Assembly: GCA_016650125.1 (NCBI GenBank)
Contig: JAENWT010000015.1
Location: 1 to 64,000 of the forward strand
DNA length: 64,000 nucleotides
DNA from: Thermoleophilia bacterium
GTDB taxonomy: Bacteria; Actinomycetota; Thermoleophilia; Solirubrobacterales; 70-9
Direction of reading: 5' to 3'
The notes beneath the pieces were generated by a model that searched no databases, was not told the origin of the DNA, and saw only the letters and a program-made list of their open reading frames with translations. The number at the start of each line of letters is the position of its first letter. Position 1 is the first letter of the stretch. The translations under genes and the position numbers were made by a program. Below, piece by piece: positions 23,789-31,436 of this stretch.

Positions 23789-25549
23789 ATGCCCACCTTC
23801 CGCAGACTGCTCGGATTTCTGCGCCCTCACCGGCGCGAACTCTGGGGGTCGCTGATCTTCGCGTGGGCAGCGATGGGCATGACCGTGTTGATCCCCTGGT
23901 TGATCGGTGAGACGGTCAACGCAATCCAGGACGGCAACAAGCCGGACATCCTGCCGCTCGTCGGCTTCATCCTCGGGGCCGCAGTCCTCCGGCTGGGCCT
24001 GACGATGGTCCGGCGCGTGGTCGCCGGCAAAGTTTCGCTCGCGGTCGAGTTCGACCTGCGCCAGCAGATCTACGGCCACCTGATGCGGCTTGAGCTCGGC
24101 TTCTTCGACACCCAGCAGACCGGTCAGCTGATGTCGCGGGCCACGGTCGACCTCGGGGCAATCCGCTTCTTCCTGGGATACGGGCTGATCTTCTTCTCAC
24201 AGAGTCTCCTGACGGTGCTCCTGGCCGGCACGGTGATGTTCTTCATCAACCCCTGGCTCGCCCTGATCGCCCTCCTTCCCGCTCCCCTGGTCGTACTCAC
24301 CGCGGTCCGCTACTCGCGGCAGTCACGCCCCGCGATGCAGGAGGTCCAACAGAGGATTGCCGAACTCACGGCCGAGGCGGAAGAGAACGTGACCGGCATC
24401 CGGGTGGTCAAGGCCTTCGGCCAGGAGGACTACCAGCTGCTGCGTTTCCAGGGAGCGGTTTCCCGGTTGTTCGACCAGAGCATCAAGTCGACCCGGATCC
24501 AGGCCTTCTTTTCCCCGCTGATCGGCGCTCTGCCGCAGATCGGCACCGCGCTCGTCCTGCTGATCGGCGGACACGCCGTTCTGAACGGAACGATGAACAT
24601 CGGCGAATTCACCGCGTTCTACACCTACATGATCCTGCTGGCATCGCCACTCAGGATGGTCGGCATGGCGCTCGGCATGGCCCAGCGGGCGGTGGCCGCC
24701 GGCAACCGGTACTTCGAGATCCTCGACCGCGACCCCGAAATCGTCTCACCCGAGAACGCCCCTCCACTGCCTTCCGGCGGTGGCGGCGTCAGCATGAAGT
24801 CGGTCAGCCTGCGTTACTCGGCCGGCACACCCGAGGCGCTGAGCGACATCGACCTCGAAGTGGCCCCGGGCACGCGTCTCGGCATCGTCGGACCCTCCGG
24901 ATCCGGCAAGACCAGCCTGGTCGCGCTGATTGCCCGCCTCTACGACCCGACCTCCGGCTCGGTCTCGATCGACGGTGCCGACCTGCGCTCGATCGACGTG
25001 ACCTCGCTACGGCGGCACACCGCCTACGTCTCGGAGGACAGCTTCCTCTTCGGCGACACGATCGCCAGCAACATCGCCTACGCCCGGGCTGAAGCGGATC
25101 TCGAGGAGGTCGAGCGGGCAGCCCGGCTGGCCCAGGCGGATGAATTCATCGAAGAGCTTCCCGACGGCTACGACACCGTGGTCGGCGAGCGCGGCCTGAC
25201 CCTGTCCGGTGGCCAGCGCCAGCGGGTGGCGATCGCGCGGGCATTGCTCGCCGATCCGCGCATCCTGATCCTCGACGACGCCACGTCTTCGCTCGACGCG
25301 ACCACGGAGCAGGCGATCCGGGCCGGACTCGCCGAAGTGATGAAGGACCGGACCACTTTCGTGATCGGCCACCGCCTCTCGACCATCTCCCTGGCCGACG
25401 AGATCATCCTCATGGATGCGGGCCGGATCGCCGATCGCGGCACCCACAGCGAGCTGCTCGCCCGCTCTGCGCTTTACGGCTCGCTGATCACCGACGACCG
25501 CGAGGTCGAGCCGGTCTTCATCGACGAAGAAATCGAGGTCGTGCGATGA
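23789..25549 (+). CDS. ABC exporter half-transporter, degenerate-site subunit
   Basis: 586 aa with six N-terminal membrane helices (about residues 1-310) and a C-terminal ATPase domain. Walker A is GPSGSGKTS, the signature is LSGGQRQRVA, and Walker B is ILILDDATSSLD. The residue after Walker B is Asp, not the catalytic Glu, while the signature is canonical. The next gene shows the reverse combination, the pattern of TM287/288- or BmrCD-type heterodimers with one inactive ATP site. The stop overlaps the next start (ATGA). Substrate unknown, probably a drug or lipid. Confidence 0.9.
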   Translation: MPTFRRLLGFLRPHRRELWGSLIFAWAAMGMTVLIPWLIGETVNAIQDGNKPDILPLVGFILGAAVLRLGLTMVRRVVAGKVSLAVEFDLRQQIYGHLMRLELGFFDTQQTGQLMSRATVDLGAIRFFLGYGLIFFSQSLLTVLLAGTVMFFINPWLALIALLPAPLVVLTAVRYSRQSRPAMQEVQQRIAELTAEAEENVTGIRVVKAFGQEDYQLLRFQGAVSRLFDQSIKSTRIQAFFSPLIGALPQIGTALVLLIGGHAVLNGTMNIGEFTAFYTYMILLASPLRMVGMALGMAQRAVAAGNRYFEILDRDPEIVSPENAPPLPSGGGGVSMKSVSLRYSAGTPEALSDIDLEVAPGTRLGIVGPSGSGKTSLVALIARLYDPTSGSVSIDGADLRSIDVTSLRRHTAYVSEDSFLFGDTIASNIAYARAEADLEEVERAARLAQADEFIEELPDGYDTVVGERGLTLSGGQRQRVAIARALLADPRILILDDATSSLDATTEQAIRAGLAEVMKDRTTFVIGHRLSTISLADEIILMDAGRIADRGTHSELLARSALYGSLITDDREVEPVFIDEEIEVVR

Positions 25550-27345
25550 AGTTGAACTCGAAGAACCCGAAGCCGTACCGCGGCGAGGACCGGCTGCGCA
25601 AGGTGCGCTGGGTCCTCGGCCTGCTGCGGCCCTACCGCAAGCGGATTGTCGTGATGCTCTTTGCGGTGGTGGCGGCCAGCGCCACTTCCCTGGCCCCGCC
25701 GTACCTGGCCGGCCGGGCGATCGACTCGGGCATCCTGACCGGTGACGAACGGACCCTGACCCTGATCGTGATCGCCTTCGTGATCCTGACGGCCGCGTAT
25801 GCCGCAACCAGCTACCTCCAGACCTACCTGGTCGGCTGGATCGGCGTACGGGTGCTGCAGGACCTTCGCGAAGAGGTCTTCAAGCACATCCAGAAGATGT
25901 CGATCGGGTTTTTCACTCGCAACCGGCCCGGGGCACTGATCTCGAGGATGACCAACGACATCGAAGCCCTCAACCAGCTGATCAGCGACGGCATCGTGAC
26001 CCTTTTCTCGAGCATCCTGACCCTCTTCGGGGTTGTCGTGATCCTGCTGCTGCTCGATTGGCACCTGGCCCTGATCACCTTCTGCGTCCTGCCGCTGCTG
26101 CTGCTGACCAGCCTCGTCTTCCGGCGCTATTCGGCCGGGGCATTCAAGGAGACCCGGGAGCGGATCTCCGCGATCACTTCGCATCTGCAGGAGACCCTGA
26201 GCGGCGTGCGGGTTGTCCGCAGCTTCGGCCAGGAGGACCGTCACATCAACCGGATGACCGAGCTCAACATCCTGAACCGCCAGGCCAACATGAAAACGGT
26301 CTACCTGAACGCGACCTACTTCCCGGCGACCGAGCTGATGACAGCGATCGGCACCGGCGTGATCCTCCTCTACGGCGGATACCAGGTGGTCTATGGCAAC
26401 ATCCAGGTCGGCGTCATCATCTCCTTCATCGGCTACCTGCAGCTCTTCTTCGACCCGATCCAGCAGCTGGCCCAGCTCTACGCGACCTATCAGCAGGGCA
26501 TGGCGGCGCTCGACAAGATCTTCGGCCTGCTCGACACCGACGTCGAGATCGTCGATGCCCCGGATGCGGTCGACCCCGGCCACATCGAAGGTGCGCTGTC
26601 GTTCAACGGCGTCTCCTTCAGCTATGCCACCGAAGCCGAACGGATGGGCAGTGCCGACCAGTCGGTCCGCTGGGCGGTCAAGGACATCGACCTCGACATC
26701 CCGGCCGGCGAGACGGTCGCGCTGGTCGGCAGCACCGGTGCCGGCAAGTCGACAATGGCCAAGCTGGTTACCCGTTTCTACGATCCCCAGCGCGGAGCGA
26801 TCCTGATCGACGGCGAGCCGCTCCCCCATTACAGGCAGCGGCCGCTGCGGCGCCAGATGGGCATCGTCCCCCAGGAAGGCTTTCTCTTTTCGGGCACGAT
26901 TGCCGAGAACATCAGTTTCGGGCGGCCCGACGCGATGATCGACGAGATCGCGGCTGCGGCTGATGCGGTCGGTGCCTCCGGCTTCATCGAAAGGCTGCCG
27001 GAAGGGCTCGAGACCCAGGTCGGCGAGCGCGGCGTCCAGCTTTCGTCTGGGCAGCGGCAGCTGGTCGCCTTTGCGCGCATCATCCTCACCGCGCCGCGGA
27101 TACTGATCCTCGACGAAGCCACCTCATCGGTTGATACGCAGACCGAACGGACGATCGAGGTCGCGATGGACCGCCTGCTGGCCGGCCGCACCGCGATCGT
27201 GATCGCCCACCGGCTCTCGACCATCCGCCGGGCCGACCGCATCGTCGTGCTCGACCACGGCGAGATCGTCGAGACCGGCAGCCACATCGAGCTGATCTCC
27301 GCTGACGGGTACTACGAAAAGCTCTACAACGCCTGGACTAATTGA
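25546..27345 (+). CDS. ABC exporter half-transporter, catalytic-site subunit
   Basis: 599 aa, with six helices and an ATPase domain. Walker A is GSTGAGKST, Walker B is ILILDEATSSVD with the catalytic Glu, and the signature is LSSGQRQL, in which the second residue pair deviates from LSGGQ. Together with the upstream Asp-type subunit this predicts one competent and one degenerate site in a heterodimer. It overlaps the upstream gene by 4 nt and is certainly cotranslated. A convergent lipoprotein gene follows 15 bp later. Confidence 0.9.
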   Translation: MKLNSKNPKPYRGEDRLRKVRWVLGLLRPYRKRIVVMLFAVVAASATSLAPPYLAGRAIDSGILTGDERTLTLIVIAFVILTAAYAATSYLQTYLVGWIGVRVLQDLREEVFKHIQKMSIGFFTRNRPGALISRMTNDIEALNQLISDGIVTLFSSILTLFGVVVILLLLDWHLALITFCVLPLLLLTSLVFRRYSAGAFKETRERISAITSHLQETLSGVRVVRSFGQEDRHINRMTELNILNRQANMKTVYLNATYFPATELMTAIGTGVILLYGGYQVVYGNIQVGVIISFIGYLQLFFDPIQQLAQLYATYQQGMAALDKIFGLLDTDVEIVDAPDAVDPGHIEGALSFNGVSFSYATEAERMGSADQSVRWAVKDIDLDIPAGETVALVGSTGAGKSTMAKLVTRFYDPQRGAILIDGEPLPHYRQRPLRRQMGIVPQEGFLFSGTIAENISFGRPDAMIDEIAAAADAVGASGFIERLPEGLETQVGERGVQLSSGQRQLVAFARIILTAPRILILDEATSSVDTQTERTIEVAMDRLLAGRTAIVIAHRLSTIRRADRIVVLDHGEIVETGSHIELISADGYYEKLYNAWTN

Positions 27346-27360
27346 TCAGGCGCCGCCTGA

Positions 27361-28023
27361 TCAGCCGGGGCTGATGCCGCCGCTTGAGCTTCCGCCCGAC
27401 GATCCGCCGCTGCTCGGGGGCGCTGCCGGGGCGACGCCGCCGCCGGTCGTCGGCGGAGCCGTGGTCGGGGCTGGTGTCGTCGGTGCGGGCGCCGTCGGCG
27501 GGACGTAACCGGGGTCCGGTGCGGCGGAAGGATCGGTGCTCGGCGAGCCGCTCGAGGGCACGGGCGCGGAAGGGGCATCGCCGCATTCCGTGAAGCCGTA
27601 CTCAGTGGCCGCGGACTGGAAGTCGGACAGCGCCGTGGCGCCGTCGGATTCACCCGAATCAGCCAAAGCCTGGGCCGCATCGATCACATCGGTCGGGGCG
27701 TCGCCGTCGGTCGGGGTGCCGAGCTCCTCGAGCCGCTGGGCCATGCCCGAGTAGATGTCGGTGACCTGGGTCTCCTGGACCGAAGGATCGGCCGTGGTCG
27801 AAGAGTTGATCGCGCCGACCGCGGCGTTGACTTCCGCGCAGATGTCATCGCCCTGCTGAATCAGCTCGTCCTGGGTGATGTCGCTGGTTGCGGTATCCGT
27901 GGTGGTTGTCTCCACCGGCGCCGGGGCCGGGGCATCTTCGCTGTCGCCGCCGCAGCCGGCGGCGGCGATTGAAACGGCGGCGGAAAGCATGAGCAAAGCG
28001 GCTAGTTTCTTGAGATTGAACAC
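27361..28023 (-). CDS. Secreted lipoprotein with Pro/Ser/Gly-rich tail (220 aa)
   Basis: A signal peptide with lipobox AAGC (Cys at about residue 24) is followed by a Pro/Thr-rich linker and a helical domain running from ELIQQGDDICAE to ATEYGFTECG. The last 70 residues are low-complexity Pro/Ala/Thr then Gly/Ser, likely extending through the cell wall. The helical core is homologous to the 7.3 kb lipoprotein (same ICA and EC landmarks). TACCTT (28030-28035) lies exactly 6 nt before GTG 28023. Function unknown. Confidence 0.65.
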   Translation of the reverse strand: MFNLKKLAALLMLSAAVSIAAAGCGGDSEDAPAPAPVETTTTDTATSDITQDELIQQGDDICAEVNAAVGAINSSTTADPSVQETQVTDIYSGMAQRLEELGTPTDGDAPTDVIDAAQALADSGESDGATALSDFQSAATEYGFTECGDAPSAPVPSSGSPSTDPSAAPDPGYVPPTAPAPTTPAPTTAPPTTGGGVAPAAPPSSGGSSGGSSSGGISPG

Positions 28024-28120
28024 CGCTTCAAGGTAACAGAAGAGGCGGTCGGCCCTGGCAATTCGGCGCCCACGGAAGCTGCACGAAACGGGACGCGACG
28101 GTATTCTTGGCCACCACCGC

Positions 28121-28191
28121 TGCGGGATAGAATAATGGTAATTCGTGCGGTTCTGGTCCGTGAAATCGGGGTTCGAATCCCTGTCCCGCAG
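28121..28191 (+). tRNA. tRNA-Gln (anticodon CUG)
   Basis: The cloverleaf is complete. The acceptor stem is TGCGGGA (28121-28127) with TCCCGCA (28184-28190). The D stem is GAAT/ATTC with loop containing GG. The anticodon stem is TGCGG/CCGTG, with loop TTCTGGT giving anticodon CTG at 28153-28155. The variable loop is 4 nt. The T stem is CGGGG/CCCTG with loop TTCGAAT. The discriminator is G28191, followed by CCT, so CCA is not fully encoded. It decodes CAG. It lies between divergent/convergent protein genes as a single-gene unit. Confidence 0.93.
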
Positions 28192-28200
28192 CCTGTTTTC

Positions 28201-28863
28201 CTAGCTACCGGCCCCAAGTACACGCTTGAGATCTTCTTCCTGTACGGGATCGAGGACGGCGAGAATGTCGTCGCCTACTTTGAGCTCTGATTCCGCCGTC
28301 GGTACGAATCCGGTGCCTTCGCGCAGGATCGAGATCAGCAAGGTGCGATCCGGAGTTTCGATCTCCCCCACCTTCTTGCCGGCGATCGGTGAGTTCTCGC
28401 GAAGCCGGACCTCGATGATCTCGATCTTCTCGGCTTCGAGGTCGAGCAGGTTGACGAGGTTGTGGTGCGGAACCTCGTGCTCGAGGAGCTTCAGGATGAG
28501 GTCGGTGGCAGAGACGACCGGCTTGATGCCCAGCAGGTCGAAGTGAGCGCGGTTCCGCGGGTTGTTTACCCGCGCGATGATCCGCTCGACGTTGTACTTC
28601 TCCTTGGCCACCTGGCAGATCAGGATGTTGTCTTCGTCGTCGCCGGTGACCGCGATCACCATCTCGGCGCGGCTGATGCCGGCACGTTCGAGGACCCAGA
28701 GTTCGGACGCATCGCCGTACTGGATGTTGTGCTCGAGCTCCTGCTCGACCAGCAGGTAGCGACGACGGGAATTCTCGATCATCGTCACCTCGTGTCCCTG
28801 CCCCAGGAGCTCCCGGGTGAGGTTGACTCCGACCTTGCCCGCGCCCACGACGATCAGATACAT
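28201..28863 (-). CDS. trkA: TrkA-type RCK protein (N and C domains)
   Basis: 220 aa. The Rossmann N-domain has VVGAGKVGVNLTREL and a matching acidic MIEN at strand 2, and the TrkA-C domain begins near LRENSPIAGKKVGEI. Such proteins gate Trk/Ktr K+ channels on NAD(H)/ATP or c-di-AMP binding. There is no TrkH/KtrB subunit nearby. Instead it is the last gene of an operon with two APC permeases carrying USP domains, and it follows a second, shorter TrkA-N protein by 3 nt. It may regulate those permeases; this is inference. Confidence 0.85.
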   Translation of the reverse strand: MYLIVVGAGKVGVNLTRELLGQGHEVTMIENSRRRYLLVEQELEHNIQYGDASELWVLERAGISRAEMVIAVTGDDEDNILICQVAKEKYNVERIIARVNNPRNRAHFDLLGIKPVVSATDLILKLLEHEVPHHNLVNLLDLEAEKIEIIEVRLRENSPIAGKKVGEIETPDRTLLISILREGTGFVPTAESELKVGDDILAVLDPVQEEDLKRVLGAGS

Positions 28864-28866
28864 GGC

Positions 28867-29304
28867 TCAGCCACCCCCGCCGGCGGCTTGGCGAAGTTCG
28901 GTTTCGAGCATGTCGACCGCGACCCGGGTCGGACAGACCGTCCGCAGTCCCTGGGTGCCGTACCACTCGGCCCGCAGCGGATCGAGGATCCGGGCGATCA
29001 CCGTCTCGACCTCATACCGCCGCTGGGCGATCTGGGAGATCACGATGTTCGTGTTGTCACCGTTGGTGGCCGCGACGAATGCATCCGCCTTGCTGATACC
29101 TGCCGCTTCGAGCGCGTCGACCTCGAGCGCGGTCCCGACCGCGAACATGCCGCCGGCCACTTCCCAGCCACCTTCGAGGCCGACTTCGAGCCGGGCGTGG
29201 GACTCGGGATCCTGATCAAGCACGGACACGGTGTGGCCGTCCTCAAGCATCGCACGGGCCAGCGACGAACCGACCCTGCCGCAACCAACGATCAAAACGA
29301 ACAT
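28867..29304 (-). CDS. TrkA N-domain (RCK) protein, single domain
   Basis: 145 aa containing only the Rossmann RCK-N domain: LIVGCGRVGSSLARAM, the acidic SVLDQD strand end, and VAATNGDNTN. It lacks the TrkA-C ligand-binding domain and ends in a short Gly-rich tail. It is followed within 3 nt by the two-domain TrkA protein, so the two may form a hetero-oligomeric gating ring. It is preceded by an APC-USP permease, with a 24-nt gap. Confidence 0.8.
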   Translation of the reverse strand: MFVLIVGCGRVGSSLARAMLEDGHTVSVLDQDPESHARLEVGLEGGWEVAGGMFAVGTALEVDALEAAGISKADAFVAATNGDNTNIVISQIAQRRYEVETVIARILDPLRAEWYGTQGLRTVCPTRVAVDMLETELRQAAGGGG

Positions 29305-29328
29305 CGGATTATCCTATCCAGCTCTGCG

Positions 29329-31242
29329 TCAGGTGGGTGGCGCCGTGAGCAGGACCCGGCAGGGGGCGCGTTTGAGCACGTAAGCAGTGACCGGTCCGAT
29401 TTCCTCAGGCCGGGAATCCCCGGTGCCGCCGAGCATCCAGCCGCCCTTGATCGGGCTGGGCGGCTCGGACCCGAGCACGATCGCGTCGGCCTCCCGGCGC
29501 CGGGCGGCGTCGATGATCCCACTGCCGATCTTTCTGGTCCGCACGATCTCGACCCCGACTTCGACGTCGGCGTATTCCTCCGCGACCTCACGCGCCCGCT
29601 CCGACGCCCGGATCGCCTCAGCCTCCAGCTTCTCGTCGATCAGCCCTTCCAACTCGAGTGACATCGGCACCTCGATCAGGTATAGGACGGTGAGCCGAGC
29701 GCCCCCCTCCACCGCGCCGGCGTCTTCGTCCGCCGCCAGGCGGCCGGCCGTACTGACGATGTCATCGTCCAGTTTCGTGCCGAAGATCGGCACGATGATG
29801 TTGTGGAGGCTGACCGAGATCTTCGGGCGGGTAAGCGCGTGCGCGTCGACCGTGACCTGTTTGGTCAGGCTGACCTGCTCGATCCCCTTGCGGTAGATCA
29901 CGTATCCGACCAGGCCGAACAGCAGCCAGCTCAGGCCGACCCAGCGCGCGGCATCGTGGAGCAACACCACCGAGATCAGCGCCAGACCGCTGAGCAGCGC
30001 ACCGGCAACGGCCGGCAACGGGACCGAGGTGCCGCGAAAGTTCACGCTGCCGGGAATGCGGTATGGCCGCACGCGGTCGGGCTCGTCCCGCCTCAGCTTG
30101 ATCACCGATACGTGGGCGATGGTGATCGCGAGGGTGGCACCGAAGGCATAGATCCCGGCCAGCAGCTCGACGTTGCCGAGCAACGCGAGTGCGAACACGG
30201 CTGCGGCACAGATCAGGATCGCTTTGTACGGGACCTCGTACCGGCGGCCGAGCTGGCCGAGCCAGCTGGGGATCTGGCGATTCACTGCCAGCGTGTAGGT
30301 GTGCCGCGAGACTCCAAGCATGGCCGTGTTGGCCGCGAAGACCAGCAGCGGCGCCGCGATCAGCGCGACCAACCAGCGCATCCAGGTGGCCACCCAGTGC
30401 GGCTCGTAGGCAGAGACCACCCCCAGGACCGGCGCCTCGATGAACTTGCCGCCCAAAGCCGTACCGGGCTCGACCGGCCCGGAGACCACCGGGACCGCCA
30501 TCAGCGCGACCACGGCCATGCCGGCGTAGAGAACCGGCACCAGCCAGGCGGACCGCACCACGACCCGGCCGAAGTCCTTCGGGTTCAGATTCAGGTCGGG
30601 CGCAAGGTTGGAAACGGCCTCGATCCCGGCGTAGGCCAGCATCGCCAGGACCGTCGCGTAAACCGCGTCGGTGAAGCTCGGTGTGGTGAAAAGGTGGATC
30701 TGGTCGGTCAGGCGGTCCGGATGGAGGACCACGATCAGGCCAACGACGATCACCAGGAGCTGAAGCAGCAGGTCGGCCAGCGCCAGCCCGATGAGAGCCC
30801 TGGGCCGGCGCCGGGCCGGGATGTCGAGCACATTCAGGGCGGTGATGTAAAGCACGATGCCGGCGGTGATGGCGGTCGTCCAGAACGTATTCAGAGGGCC
30901 GGTGATCGGCTCGAGGTAATGCGGCACCGTGAGCACTGCCAGCGCGATCACGATCAGGTAGTCGAGCAGGATCACCCAGGCGGCGACGAAGGCGACCAGC
31001 TCATTGAAGGCGTAGCGGGCCAGCGCCGAGGAGCCGCCGCGCTCGCGCAGCATCGCTCCGCCTTCGACGTAGGTCAGCATGGTCAGCACGAAGAGCAGGC
31101 CGGCGATCAGGAAGATGACCGGGGTCAGCCCCAGGCCACGTTTGGCGACGACGCCGAGCGCGAAGTAGATCGAGAAGCCGACCGACGCGTAGGTGATCGC
31201 GACGAGCCAGACAGCGGCGGACCCACGGCTCCTGTGCTTCAC
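29329..31242 (-). CDS. APC-superfamily permease with C-terminal USP domain (second)
   Basis: 637 aa with about twelve membrane helices, an AYAGIEAVSN segment in helix 6 and GGSSALARYAFNE in the early helices as in APC transporters. The soluble tail (about residues 470-637) has a universal-stress-protein fold (HNIIVPIFG, then ADAIVLGSEP). KimA, a K+ importer of the APC superfamily, also has a cytoplasmic USP-like domain. With RCK genes next door, an ion or osmolyte role is plausible, but amino-acid transport is the default. The ATG overlaps the upstream small gene stop (ATGA). Confidence 0.75.
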   Translation of the reverse strand: MKHRSRGSAAVWLVAITYASVGFSIYFALGVVAKRGLGLTPVIFLIAGLLFVLTMLTYVEGGAMLRERGGSSALARYAFNELVAFVAAWVILLDYLIVIALAVLTVPHYLEPITGPLNTFWTTAITAGIVLYITALNVLDIPARRRPRALIGLALADLLLQLLVIVVGLIVVLHPDRLTDQIHLFTTPSFTDAVYATVLAMLAYAGIEAVSNLAPDLNLNPKDFGRVVVRSAWLVPVLYAGMAVVALMAVPVVSGPVEPGTALGGKFIEAPVLGVVSAYEPHWVATWMRWLVALIAAPLLVFAANTAMLGVSRHTYTLAVNRQIPSWLGQLGRRYEVPYKAILICAAAVFALALLGNVELLAGIYAFGATLAITIAHVSVIKLRRDEPDRVRPYRIPGSVNFRGTSVPLPAVAGALLSGLALISVVLLHDAARWVGLSWLLFGLVGYVIYRKGIEQVSLTKQVTVDAHALTRPKISVSLHNIIVPIFGTKLDDDIVSTAGRLAADEDAGAVEGGARLTVLYLIEVPMSLELEGLIDEKLEAEAIRASERAREVAEEYADVEVGVEIVRTRKIGSGIIDAARRREADAIVLGSEPPSPIKGGWMLGGTGDSRPEEIGPVTAYVLKRAPCRVLLTAPPT

Positions 31243-31436
31243 GACTTGCTCCCGAAGCTGTCCTGGAACCGGTACCGCAGCACGCCTATCCCGATGAATA
31301 TGACCCCGAGGATCACGCCGGTCGAAAACGGCCCGCCGCCGCGGGACAGGGTCAGCGCGAGGATCACGACGCCGATCACCACGAAGACGAGCGACATGGT
31401 CTTGACGATGAAGTTGTAGGCCGTCTCGGACTTCAA
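31239..31436 (-). CDS. Small membrane protein (65 aa) between two APC permeases
   Basis: Two hydrophobic helices (about residues 9-29 and 37-52) are joined by LSRGGGPFSTG and followed by a polar tail (RYRFQDSFGSKS). It overlaps both neighbours by 4 nt (ATGA at each end), so it is translated in step with the two permeases. It may be an accessory subunit; no family is recognised. Confidence 0.65.
   Translation of the reverse strand: MKSETAYNFIVKTMSLVFVVIGVVILALTLSRGGGPFSTGVILGVIFIGIGVLRYRFQDSFGSKS

Noticed and set aside
28002-28223. 73-aa minus-strand ORF over the tRNA
   Set aside because: It is fully explained by the antisense of tRNA-Gln and the flanking gene starts.
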